In this document: in pieces, positions 1 to 7,511 of the stretch
Position numbering within the stretch: the first letter of the stretch is position 1
Layout of the letters: each line of letters begins with the position of its first letter
NCBI GenBank assembly: GCA_038323615.1
Contig: JBBQHC010000046.1
Location: 1 to 19,158, forward strand
DNA from: JBBKXP01 sp038323615
GTDB taxonomy: Bacteria; Pseudomonadota; Alphaproteobacteria; Rhodobacterales; Rhodobacteraceae
Reading direction: 5' to 3'
Length of the DNA: 19,158 bases
The notes under the pieces: model-generated
Told to the model about the DNA's origin: nothing
The model's input: only the letters and a program-made list of their open reading frames with translations
The model's database searches: none
Translations under genes and position numbers: made by a program

Positions 1-89
1 CCCATCTTTGGGTTCCAGCGCGCGGTCTGGTGGCCAAAGTGAACGCCAGCTTCAAGCAGTTGGCGCATGGAGAACTCGGGAAGAGCCAT
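1..89 (-). CDS. rpsB: 30S ribosomal protein S2, 5' end only
   Basis: Only the first 29 codons are in the window; the gene continues past its left edge. The N-terminus reads MALPEFSMRQLLEAGVHFGH followed by QTARWNPKM, the characteristic start of bacterial ribosomal protein S2, a small-subunit protein needed for assembly and for recruiting S1. The ATG is preceded by an AAAAGGAAA purine stretch at a workable Shine-Dalgarno distance. In many bacteria rpsB is followed by tsf; that part cannot be seen here. The upstream gene on the same strand (the HupE-like protein) ends 160 bases away with no clear terminator, so some read-through is possible. Confidence 0.93.
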   Translation of the reverse strand, partial: MALPEFSMRQLLEAGVHFGHQTARWNPKM

Positions 90-201
90 GTCGTTTCCTT
101 TTCCGGTTTAGCCTCGGCGGGGGTATCAGACCATGTGGCCCAACCGGTGGATGATCTAGGATTTCTCCCCAAACCACCCGCCCCCGCCTGCGGGATTGAA
201 T
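90..201 (-). promoter_or_regulatory. possible structured 5' leader of rpsB
   Basis: On the minus strand the region between the putative promoter and the rpsB start can fold. An 8-bp perfect stem pairs 181-188 with 116-123 (GGCGGGGG with CCCCCGCC), enclosing a 5-bp stem pairing 174-178 with 146-150 (GGTGG with CCACC). S2 is known in some bacteria to repress its own mRNA through a structured leader, so a leader of about 110 nt would fit. The pairing is seen directly; regulation is inference, and GC-rich sequence can give such stems by chance. Confidence 0.3.
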
Positions 202-207
202 GCGCGC

Positions 208-236
208 CGTATAAACGCGGGTTTTGAGGCGCGCAA
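208..236 (-). promoter_or_regulatory. candidate rpsB promoter
   Basis: On the minus strand TTGCGC (231-236), a 17-base spacer and TATACG (208-213) form a moderate sigma-70-like promoter. Initiation would be near 201 and give a leader of about 110 nt before rpsB. It lies between the stop of the HupE-like gene and rpsB, where a ribosomal operon promoter is expected. Confidence 0.4.
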
Positions 237-249
237 GGGGGTGCAGCCC

Positions 250-1605
250 TTACAAGAACACCCGTTCCACAAACCAATAGGCCCCGACGACGGCAATCGC
301 CGCCGATGCGGGCACCGCCACAATCCGCCGGTACGCCGACAGGTGGTCGCGGAAATGCACCGAGAGCAGGCAAAGAAACGATAGCACCGTCAAAGGCGCA
401 AGGAACGTGAACAGCGGTATACCTTCCACCGCCGTGATGGGCAGAATTCCGGTCGCCACTTCAAGGACGACGGCCAAGCTGCCGAAAATAATGATTAAAA
501 CGACATATAGGGCGCTGGCCTGCGTCACTTCGTTGGCGCCCCGATCGACCCGGATCGCCTGCCAGACACACAGAAACGCGACGGCAATCACGAACAACTG
601 CCCCAGTTCGACCCCGATATTGAACCCGATCAGCGCCGGAATAAAGGCCCCCGCAGGCAGGCCGAACTGGCCTAGGACGGACGCGAAACCAAGGCCATGC
701 AGCAGCCCGAAACCGAACACAACGGCCGGTCGCCAAGGTGATAACCCCCGCGCCACGATATTCTCGACCGCGACAAAGACGATGGAGGCGGCGATGATCG
801 GCTCGACGATGCTGGAGGGCACCGACACATATCCCAAGGCCGCCAATGCCAGCGTAATCGTGTGGGCGACGGTAAAGCTTGTCACCTGCCACAGCAGCGG
901 GCGGAAATGGGTGGACAGAAAGAACAGACCAAGCACAAACAGGATATGGTCCAGCCCCAGCGGCACGATATGGTCGAACCCGACCGGGAGGTAGTTGGCA
1001 AAGGTCTGCCACTGGCCCACCTGCCCGCCACCTGCCAGCGCAATGGAATCGCTAATCGCGCCGGCCTCGAGGTATCCGTCATAGGGGTTTTCGACCCCCT
1101 GCTGGCGGATCACCAACGTGCCAAAGGCAGTATCCCAGCCGACCTGCACGCTGTCTGCCCCTGCCGGAATTGGCACCGCGAATTGAAAGGTCGACGGGCG
1201 CACAATGCCGGTATCGCCGACCTCGGGCACCTGGACGCCGATCAGGTTCGGCGTGACGACGCTATCGCCAAAGCGCACAGTGATCCGGCTGGCCATCTTA
1301 GGCCAAAATGCTTCGAACCGTCCCGCCAGCGTCGCAGGGTCAAGTGCGCGCAAACTGTCATAGTCAGCGGCCTCTGGGGCGGCGTTGGTGTCGGCGACAT
1401 CGGTCAGATCGATCCCGGCGACAAAACTTTCGACGTTGGCGCGCACCTCGAACTGCAACGCACCGTCCACTTCGGTCATGTCGGCGATGGCAGGCAGAAC
1501 CTCGTGGGCCATCGCGACGGACGCCAGCGTGAGCAACAGCACCAAGGCGCTTGACTTCACCGCGCGCAGCGACACCTTTGCGCCCTTGATAATGGAGACT
1601 GTCAT
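250..1605 (-). CDS. HupE/UreJ-type membrane protein with periplasmic N-domain
   Basis: A 451-residue protein with a signal peptide (hydrophobic 18-30, cleavage expected after A31-M-A33, leaving His34-Glu35), a soluble domain to about residue 200, then seven or eight membrane segments. The membrane part carries HupE/UreJ-like motifs: LGLDHILF (D219, H220), a preceding D211-H212, VAH (H248) and LLHGLGFA (H303). HupE/UreJ proteins are secondary nickel/cobalt carriers; this long form matches the HupE/UreJ_2 layout, whose substrate is not settled. Its ATG overlaps the start of the divergent DUF4198 gene. An in-frame GTG at 1575, also behind an AAGGG, would give a more compact signal peptide. A metal-transport role is inference. 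Confidence 0.8.
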   Translation of the reverse strand: MTVSIIKGAKVSLRAVKSSALVLLLTLASVAMAHEVLPAIADMTEVDGALQFEVRANVESFVAGIDLTDVADTNAAPEAADYDSLRALDPATLAGRFEAFWPKMASRITVRFGDSVVTPNLIGVQVPEVGDTGIVRPSTFQFAVPIPAGADSVQVGWDTAFGTLVIRQQGVENPYDGYLEAGAISDSIALAGGGQVGQWQTFANYLPVGFDHIVPLGLDHILFVLGLFFLSTHFRPLLWQVTSFTVAHTITLALAALGYVSVPSSIVEPIIAASIVFVAVENIVARGLSPWRPAVVFGFGLLHGLGFASVLGQFGLPAGAFIPALIGFNIGVELGQLFVIAVAFLCVWQAIRVDRGANEVTQASALYVVLIIIFGSLAVVLEVATGILPITAVEGIPLFTFLAPLTVLSFLCLLSVHFRDHLSAYRRIVAVPASAAIAVVGAYWFVERVFL

Positions 1606-2404
1606 GCGTGCCCTTGCCCTGTTTCTAGCCCTGATATCCGGCCCCGTCGCCGCCCACGAATTCTGGCTGGAACCGCTGGCCTATCAGGTTCCGGCGGACG
1701 GTAGGCTTGAGGCCGAGATTGTCAACGGACAGTTCTTTGAAGGCCTCAAGCTGGCCTATATCCCGCAGCGCATCGTCTCTTACGTCGTCTTTGCCGGAGA
1801 TCAGGCCGCACCCGTGCAAATGCGCATCGGTGACACGCCCGGCCTGCAACAAGACGCCCTGACGCAAGGATTGAACATCGTCGCCTACCAATCGACGGTC
1901 GCCACCGTCGATTACGAAAATTGGGAAAAGTTTCAACGCTTTGTCAGCCATAAGGACTTTGGCGACGTCCTGACCCGGCACCGCGCACGCGGCCTGCCCG
2001 AAGCAGAGTTCAAAGAGGCCTACGCGCGGTTTTCCAAGACCCTGATCGGCGTCGGTGACGGCGCTGGTGCCGACCGGCGCACCGGGCTGGAAACCGAGAT
2101 TGTCGCCCTGACCAATCCCTATACCGACAATCTGTCTGGCGGCATGCGCGTGCAGGTGTTCTATCGCACCGATGTGCGGCCTGATACGCAGGTCGAGATA
2201 TTCGAGAAAGCCGCGGACGGCACGGTGGTCGTGACGACAACGCGCACCGACGCGAACGGCATCGCGACGATCCCGGTGCGCCCCGGTTACAGTTACATGC
2301 TCGACGCCGTGGTGCTGCGCGAACCGACCGCCGATGTGACCGACGCAACGGGCGGCGTCTGGGAAACGCTGTGGGCCAACCTGACCTTCGGTGTGCCGGG
2401 GTAA
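1604..2404 (+). CDS. DUF4198 domain secreted protein
   Basis: A 266-residue protein with a short signal peptide (residues 1-17, ending VAA) and a mature start HEFWLEPLAYQ, the typical N-terminus of DUF4198 proteins. The rest looks like a beta-sandwich periplasmic domain, with a C-terminal segment (about 190-250) of the kind that presents a metal- or ligand-binding fold (FYRTDV, DANGIATIPV, YSYMLDAVVLRE). DUF4198 proteins are related to periplasmic nickel/cobalt uptake components; no direct function is proven. The start is chosen because GGAG lies 7 bases upstream and the signal peptide begins there. It diverges from the HupE-like gene through a shared CATG. Confidence 0.78.
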   Translation: MRALALFLALISGPVAAHEFWLEPLAYQVPADGRLEAEIVNGQFFEGLKLAYIPQRIVSYVVFAGDQAAPVQMRIGDTPGLQQDALTQGLNIVAYQSTVATVDYENWEKFQRFVSHKDFGDVLTRHRARGLPEAEFKEAYARFSKTLIGVGDGAGADRRTGLETEIVALTNPYTDNLSGGMRVQVFYRTDVRPDTQVEIFEKAADGTVVVTTTRTDANGIATIPVRPGYSYMLDAVVLREPTADVTDATGGVWETLWANLTFGVPG

Positions 2405-2420
2405 GCGGCAGCGCGGCGGA

Positions 2421-2449
2421 TTGACCGCAGCGGCGGCGCGGGCGATGTA
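2421..2449 (+). promoter_or_regulatory. weak candidate promoter for psuK
   Basis: TTGACC (2421-2426), a 17-base spacer and GATGTA (2444-2449) precede the psuK ATG at 2455. The -35 is good, the -10 is poor. If used, transcription would start at or next to the ATG, giving a leaderless message; psuK indeed lacks a visible Shine-Dalgarno sequence. Confidence 0.2.
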
Positions 2450-2454
2450 GCGGC

Positions 2455-3348
2455 ATGACGAAAACACCTGACATCCTGTGTATCGGATCGGTCCTGTGGG
2501 ACGTAATCGGGCGGTCGGCCAGCCATATGCGGCTTGGGGCGGATGTGCCGGGGCGGATCACCCGCGCACCCGGCGGCGTGGCAATGAACATCGCGATGAC
2601 GCTGGCCCGGTTTGGAATGACTCCGGCACTTCTGACCAGCATCGGCCGCGATACAGAAGGCGACGAACTGGTCGCCGCCGCCGACGCGATGGGGCTGCTG
2701 ACGGCCCACGTCTATCGCAGCGACGATCTGGCAACCGATGTCTATATGGCTATCGAGGGTGCCAACGGGCTGATCGCCGCGATTGCCGATGCTCATTCGC
2801 TGGAAACCGCAGGGGCCAAGATCTTGCGCCCCTTGGCGGACGGACGGCTGGGGTCGGCGGATGCCCCTTGGGGCGGACCTGTGGCGTTGGACGGAAATCT
2901 GACCGTGGAACTGCTGCGCGAGATTGCAACATCGCCCCTGTTCGCCGCCGCCGACCTGCGCGTCGCCCCGGCAAGTCCGGGAAAAGCCGAACGATTGCTG
3001 GCGCTTATGGGCCACTCTTCAGCAACCTTGTATGTCAATCTAGAGGAGGCGGGGCTGCTGTGCCAGACCGCCTTTTCCGGGTCAGAGGACGCAGCACGAA
3101 GTCTGATCGCAAAAGGCGCGTACCGCGTGCTGGTCACTGACAGCGGCCACCCGACGACCGAGGCGACTGGCGACGATCTGATCACCCTGACCCCGCCCCC
3201 CGTGCTGGTCACCCGGGTCACCGGGGCGGGCGATACCTTCATGGCCGCCCATATCGCGTCCGAGGCGCAGGGGTTGGACCGCACCGCCGCCCTTGGCCGC
3301 GCCCTGAACGCCGCCGCCACCTACGTTTCAGGAGAGACACCCCTATGA
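2455..3348 (+). CDS. psuK: pseudouridine kinase (PfkB family)
   Basis: Predicted to phosphorylate pseudouridine with ATP to pseudouridine 5'-phosphate in the cytoplasm. The 297-residue protein has the ribokinase/PfkB layout: an N-terminal CIGSVLWDVIG strand, the GGVAMN substrate-side motif (residues 40-45) and the C-terminal signature RVTGAGDTF with the catalytic base at Asp260. PfkB sequence alone would not give the substrate; the assignment comes from the 4-base ATGA overlap with psuG, whose enzyme uses the product. The start follows a gene-poor 50 bases with no good Shine-Dalgarno. No nucleoside transporter or regulator gene is adjacent. Confidence 0.85.
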   Translation: MTKTPDILCIGSVLWDVIGRSASHMRLGADVPGRITRAPGGVAMNIAMTLARFGMTPALLTSIGRDTEGDELVAAADAMGLLTAHVYRSDDLATDVYMAIEGANGLIAAIADAHSLETAGAKILRPLADGRLGSADAPWGGPVALDGNLTVELLREIATSPLFAAADLRVAPASPGKAERLLALMGHSSATLYVNLEEAGLLCQTAFSGSEDAARSLIAKGAYRVLVTDSGHPTTEATGDDLITLTPPPVLVTRVTGAGDTFMAAHIASEAQGLDRTAALGRALNAAATYVSGETPL

Positions 3349-4262
3349 CCCTGCCTATGATCCCGATGCAGTTTTCACCCGCAGTCGCTGTCGCACTTAG
3401 AACGGGCGGCCCCGTGGTCGCGCTGGAAAGCACGATCATCACACATGGCATGCCTTACCCGCAAAACCTGCAAACAGCACGGGCGGTCGAGGCGGAAGTG
3501 CAATCCCACGGCGCCACCCCTGCGACCATCGCGGTGATTGCGGGCACGCTGCATATCGGATTGGAGGCCGCAGAGTTGGAGGCGCTGGCGCAAATGCACG
3601 GCGTCGCCAAGCTGTCACGCGCCGATATCGCGGCCTGCATCGCATCGGGCGGCACCGGGGCGACGACGGTGGCCGCAACGATGATCGCGGCGCATCTTGC
3701 AGGCATCGGCGTGTTTGCCACCGGGGGCATCGGCGGGGTGCATGGCGGCGCCGAGACAACGTTCGACGTTTCGGCCGATTTGCAGGAATTGGCGCAGACG
3801 CCAGTGACAGTCGTTGCGGCAGGTGCCAAGGCAATCCTTGACCTGAAGAAGACCTACGAAGTGCTTGAAACCCTTGGGGTTCCGGTCATCGTCTATGGTC
3901 AAGACAGCCTGCCCGCGTTCTGGTCGGCGACGTCCGATCTGCCCGCCCCGCTGCGCATGGACAGCGCAGCCGCGATCGCCGGAGCGCAGAAAATGCGCAT
4001 CGCGATGGGCATTCCGGGTGGCCAGTTGATTGCCAATCCGATCCCGCAAGCCGACGAAATCCCCGCCGCGACGCTTGCGCCGTTGATCGAGCAGGCACTG
4101 GACGAAGCGGCGGCGCAAGGGATCGCCGCCAAGGCTGTGACCCCGTTCCTGCTGCAACGGATCTACGATCTGACCGAGGGGCGCAGCCTGACCGCCAACA
4201 TCGCGCTGGTGCTGAACAATGCCCGGTTGGCGGCGGCCATCGCGGTGGAACTGGCGCGCTAG
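3345..4262 (+). CDS. psuG: pseudouridine-5'-phosphate glycosidase
   Basis: Cleaves the C-C glycosidic bond of pseudouridine 5'-phosphate to uracil and ribose 5-phosphate. The 305-residue length is normal for the family. Residues matching the known E. coli active site are all present: Glu28 (VALESTIITHG), Lys89 (AKLSRADI), Asp145 (SADL), Lys162 (AAGAKAILDLK) and Asn285 (LTANIALVL). The manganese/phosphate-site motif reads GGIGGVHGGAE where I expect GGVHRGAE, so the usual Arg is Gly134. Translationally coupled to psuK by an ATGA overlap. Uracil and ribose 5-phosphate feed salvage and the pentose phosphate pathway. Confidence 0.93.
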   Translation: MTLPMIPMQFSPAVAVALRTGGPVVALESTIITHGMPYPQNLQTARAVEAEVQSHGATPATIAVIAGTLHIGLEAAELEALAQMHGVAKLSRADIAACIASGGTGATTVAATMIAAHLAGIGVFATGGIGGVHGGAETTFDVSADLQELAQTPVTVVAAGAKAILDLKKTYEVLETLGVPVIVYGQDSLPAFWSATSDLPAPLRMDSAAAIAGAQKMRIAMGIPGGQLIANPIPQADEIPAATLAPLIEQALDEAAAQGIAAKAVTPFLLQRIYDLTEGRSLTANIALVLNNARLAAAIAVELAR

Positions 4263-4327
4263 TGTGGCCATTGCCGCAGGCAAGTTGACCACCTAAGTAG
4301 GGGCGACCAACTGCTTGGAATCCGACC

Positions 4328-5065
4328 TTGTCAAAACCAACGACCCCCGATCACCCAAAGCGCCGCTCTGGACTGATCAGCGCTTTGCGCAACAACTTTT
4401 TGGCCGGGCTGGTTGTCATTGCACCAATCGGACTGACGATCTGGCTGATCCTGACCGTCGTCGGCTGGATCGACGGCTTCGTCTGGCCCTTTGTGCCGCA
4501 GGCCTATCGCCCCGACGCCCTGATCAACCGCTGGTTTGGCGATCCCACGACCGGCGAACAGATTGCGATCAACGTACGCGGGATCGGGGTGATCCTGTTC
4601 TTCGTATTTACCATTCTGGTCGGCTATGTCGCCAAGGGGCTGGTGGGGCGATCGCTGTTGCGTTTTGGCGAAAGTCTGGTGGCCCGGATGCCCATCGTCC
4701 GGTCGGTCTATAACGGGGTCAAGCAGATTGCCGAAACGGTTTTTGCCCAGTCCGAAACCAGCTTCGACACCGTTTGTCTGGTCGAGTATCCGCGCCCCGG
4801 CATCTGGGCCATCGCGTTCATCTCGATCAAGGCCAAGGGCGAGATTGCCGCCAAGATCGGGCAAGATGGCGACATTGCGACTGTATTCCTGCCAACGACC
4901 CCCAACCCGACATCGGGGTTTCTGCTGTTCGTTCCGATGAAAGATGTCATCATTCTGGACATGAGCGTCGAGGATGCGGCCAAGTTGGTGATTTCCGCCG
5001 GCCTTGTCTATCCGGGTGCCAAGGCCGAGGCCGAGGCTGCCGCCAAAGCCCTGCCAGTCGTCTGA
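4328..5065 (+). CDS. DUF502 family membrane protein
   Basis: A 245-residue protein matching DUF502: a basic N-terminus, a first membrane helix at about 24-46 (LAGLVVIAPIGLTIWLIL), a second at about 85-106 (GIGVILFFVFTILVGYVAKG), then a soluble domain containing the family stretch VARMPIVRSVYNGVKQI and a TTPNPTSGF loop. The function of the family is not established. The start is a TTG at 4328, with a weak GGA upstream; no ATG in frame would preserve the first helix. It follows psuG by 65 bases, which contain a small TTGCC/GGCAA hairpin (4271-4283) but no clear promoter or terminator, so it may be co-transcribed. Confidence 0.85.
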   Translation: MSKPTTPDHPKRRSGLISALRNNFLAGLVVIAPIGLTIWLILTVVGWIDGFVWPFVPQAYRPDALINRWFGDPTTGEQIAINVRGIGVILFFVFTILVGYVAKGLVGRSLLRFGESLVARMPIVRSVYNGVKQIAETVFAQSETSFDTVCLVEYPRPGIWAIAFISIKAKGEIAAKIGQDGDIATVFLPTTPNPTSGFLLFVPMKDVIILDMSVEDAAKLVISAGLVYPGAKAEAEAAAKALPVV

Positions 5066-5070
5066 ACTCA

Positions 5071-5676
5071 GTGCTTTTCGCCCCTGCCCTGACCGGATTC
5101 GCGACTGGGTTTTCCCTGATCCTGGCGATCGGGGCGCAGAACGCTTTCGTGCTGCGCCAAGGATTGCTGCGAACCCATGTGTTCTGGCTCTGTCTGCTTT
5201 GTGCGCTGTCCGACGCGGCGTTGATCGCCGCCGGAGTGATCGGGTTTGGCGCTGTGGTTGCGACATTTCCGGCCTTGCCCCGGATCATGGCACTGGGCGG
5301 CGCGGCATTTCTGGCAGTCTATGGCACGATGCGTTTGTTCGCAGCTTGGCGTGGCGATTATGCCCTGACCCTGGCCGGAAAATCGGCGGGGTTGGGGGCG
5401 ACACTCGCGACAGCGGCGGCGTTCACTTGGCTGAACCCGCATGTCTATCTGGACACTTTGGGGTTGGTCGGGGCGGTATCAACGCAATATCCCGGCGCTG
5501 CGGCCAAAACCGCGTTTGGCATCGGTGCCGTTCTGGCATCTTTCGTTTTCTTTTTCGGCCTTGGCTACGGCGCCCGCCTTTTGGCACCGATCATGCAATC
5601 AATCCGGGCGTGGCGCCTGCTTGATGTGCTGATCGGCTTGGTAATGTGGGCGCTGGCGGTCATGCTATTGGCTTAA
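5071..5676 (+). CDS. LysE/ArgO-type amino acid exporter
   Basis: A 201-residue inner-membrane protein of the LysE/ArgO family, which exports basic amino acids such as lysine or arginine. The N-terminal family signature is clear (GFSLILAIGAQNAFVLRQG, about residues 13-31), followed by five or six hydrophobic segments and the conserved WLNPHVYLDT region (about 127-136). The GTG at 5071 is chosen as start, 5 bases after the DUF502 stop; an in-frame CTG at 5062 is an alternative. The substrate cannot be told from sequence. Its TAA shares bases with the TAA of the convergent patatin-like gene. No LysG/ArgP-type regulator gene is next to it. Confidence 0.86.
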   Translation: MLFAPALTGFATGFSLILAIGAQNAFVLRQGLLRTHVFWLCLLCALSDAALIAAGVIGFGAVVATFPALPRIMALGGAAFLAVYGTMRLFAAWRGDYALTLAGKSAGLGATLATAAAFTWLNPHVYLDTLGLVGAVSTQYPGAAAKTAFGIGAVLASFVFFFGLGYGARLLAPIMQSIRAWRLLDVLIGLVMWALAVMLLA

Positions 5677-6710
5677 CCGAACATCCCCACCAGATCGACA
5701 GTGCTGCGTTGGCCCAGATCGTCAGTATGATCAGCCAAAAAGCGATCCATCGCCGCCCGACCCGCCGCCTTGAGACGGGCAAGAATCACCGGCGTCGGAA
5801 TCATTTTGGTCGCCACGTTCAGTTCGTTCATCAGCCCGTCATCGGCGACCATGTGGACCAGCACCTGTTTCATCGCGCCCTTTGGCACCGCGCCCTGAGC
5901 GATCAGACGCTGGACGAATTCAATCGCCCGCATTTCGCGCAGCAGCGACGAATTGAAACTGATCTCATTGATCCGGTTCTGGATTTCCTGGGTTGTGCGC
6001 GGCAGGTCGTCGCGTTGCAGCGGGTTGATGTTCACAATCAGGATGTCGCTGGGCAGCTCCGGCACGAACAGCGGAAACAGCGCCGGATTGCCGGAATAGC
6101 CGCCGTCCCAATAGGCCTCGGTCGTGCCTGTCACCGGATCGGTGATCTCGACCGCTTTGAACACAGTGGGCAGGCAGGCCGATGCCAGGATCGCGCCAGT
6201 GGTCACATTCTTGCCGGCAAACACCCGGATCTTGCCACTGCGCACGTTGGTGGCACAAATGAACAAGGCCGGCGCGTCGGCAGCACAGGCCAGATCGTAG
6301 TTGAACTGCGCCACGATCCGTTCCAGCGGGTTGCGGATGGCATCGCCGAACACGTAGGGCGACAGCATGCGCTGGGTCGCGTCCAGAGCGGCAAACGCGG
6401 GCGATGCCGATATCGCCGCCGCCCAGAATTCGGTCCCCTGCCCGGCCAGCGCCAGCCAATGCTCCAGCCCCGGATCGGTGATCGCCCCGACCTGTTCCCA
6501 CAGCCAGTCGAGGTTATCGCGCGCGCCCTGCGCCCCGCCAGCCAGCAGCCCGGCCTTAAGCGCGACGGCATTCAGCGCCCCGGCAGAGGTTGCCGAGATC
6601 GCCGCGATGTCGATGTCGTCGTCTTCCAGCAACCGGTCAAGCGCACCCCAGGTGAATGCGCCATGTGCCCCGCCACCCTGCAGGGCCAGATTAATGCGTT
6701 TTTTGGCCAC
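5673..6710 (-). CDS. patatin-like phospholipase/esterase
   Basis: A 345-residue patatin-fold hydrolase using a Ser-Asp dyad. Visible: oxyanion-loop LALQGGGAHGAF (residues 8-19), the nucleophile elbow SATSAGALNA with Ser42, and the DGG motif with Asp202 (YWDGGYSGNP). The elbow reads A-T-S-A-G instead of G-x-S-x-G. There is no signal peptide, so it acts in the cytoplasm. The GTG at 6710 is chosen as start: it sits one base after the stop of the 3-hydroxybutyrate dehydrogenase gene and directly before the oxyanion loop; an upstream ATG would add 22 unrelated residues. Operon position suggests hydrolysis of polyhydroxybutyrate or a related ester, an inference from context. Confidence 0.85.
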   Translation of the reverse strand: MAKKRINLALQGGGAHGAFTWGALDRLLEDDDIDIAAISATSAGALNAVALKAGLLAGGAQGARDNLDWLWEQVGAITDPGLEHWLALAGQGTEFWAAAISASPAFAALDATQRMLSPYVFGDAIRNPLERIVAQFNYDLACAADAPALFICATNVRSGKIRVFAGKNVTTGAILASACLPTVFKAVEITDPVTGTTEAYWDGGYSGNPALFPLFVPELPSDILIVNINPLQRDDLPRTTQEIQNRINEISFNSSLLREMRAIEFVQRLIAQGAVPKGAMKQVLVHMVADDGLMNELNVATKMIPTPVILARLKAAGRAAMDRFLADHTDDLGQRSTVDLVGMFG

Positions 6711-6711
6711 C

Positions 6712-7485
6712 TCAGCTAGCCGTCCAGCCGCCGTCGACGCTGATCGTGGTGCCGGTGATCTGGTCTGCGGCAGCACTGCACAGGAACGCCGCTGTCCCGG
6801 CGATCTGTTCGATCGTGGCGAATTGCTTGGACGGTTGGCGGTCTAGGATCATGTCGCGTTCGGCGGTCCGCCGGTCAACCTTGTGCTTGGCCATCAGGTC
6901 AATGATCTGTTTCTCCACCAGCGGCGTCATCACGTAACCGGGGCAGATCGCGTTACAGGTGATCGCCTCTTCGGCGGTTTCCATTGCAACCGTTTTGGTC
7001 AGGCCGACGATGCCGTGCTTGGCGGCGACATAGGCCGATTTGTCCGGGTGGGCGCGCAGCCCATGGGCCGAAGCGATGTTGACGATCCGCCCCCATTTCT
7101 TTGACCGCATCCCGGTAATCGCGGCGGCGGTCGTGTGAAACGCCGAAGTCAGGCAGATCGCGATGATCGCATCCCACTTCTCGGTAGGGAATTCTTCGAT
7201 CGGGGCGACATATTGGATGCCCGCGTTGTTCACCAGAATGTCACAGCCACCCGACGCCACGATCAGGCGACGGCAATCGTCGGGTTTGGTCATGTCGGCC
7301 TGCACGTATTTGGCCTGCACCCCCATGTTATCGGCGATTTCCTGGGCCAGATCGTGATCGGCCTTGTCGTTGCTGAACGAATTCAACACGATGTTCGCCC
7401 CGGCCTTGGCCAGTTCGCGGGCGATCCCCAGACCTATCCCTGAATTCGATCCGGTGATGACGGCGGTTTTTCCTGCAAGGGTCAT
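6712..7485 (-). CDS. bdhA: 3-hydroxybutyrate dehydrogenase
   Basis: NAD-dependent short-chain dehydrogenase converting (R)-3-hydroxybutyrate to acetoacetate, the step after polyhydroxybutyrate depolymerisation. The 257-residue length and sequence fit: TGSNSGIG cofactor loop (11-18), NNAG (86-89), and catalytic Ser139, Tyr152 and Lys156 (NIASAHGL, SAYVAAKHG), with QPSKQFATIEQIA near the C-terminus as in known BdhA proteins. The ATG at 7485 is chosen over one four codons upstream because GGAG lies 6 bases before it and MTLAGKTAVITG is the normal family start. It is first in a two-gene unit with the patatin-like gene, one base apart. Confidence 0.93.
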   Translation of the reverse strand: MTLAGKTAVITGSNSGIGLGIARELAKAGANIVLNSFSNDKADHDLAQEIADNMGVQAKYVQADMTKPDDCRRLIVASGGCDILVNNAGIQYVAPIEEFPTEKWDAIIAICLTSAFHTTAAAITGMRSKKWGRIVNIASAHGLRAHPDKSAYVAAKHGIVGLTKTVAMETAEEAITCNAICPGYVMTPLVEKQIIDLMAKHKVDRRTAERDMILDRQPSKQFATIEQIAGTAAFLCSAAADQITGTTISVDGGWTAS

Positions 7486-7511
7486 GCTCTGCTCCATTTG
7501 AGTTTGGCCGG

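Noticed and set aside
4271..4283. TTGCC-GCA-GGCAA hairpin after psuG as terminator
   Set aside because: Only 5 bp and no T-run follows, so termination is not supported.
4331..5266. 311-codon minus-strand frame opposite DUF502 and the exporter
   Set aside because: Antisense shadow; Arg/Gly/Asp/Gln-rich and without domains.
5646..6719. 357-codon plus-strand frame opposite the patatin-like gene
   Set aside because: Shadow of the patatin-like gene; composition and lack of motifs do not support a protein.
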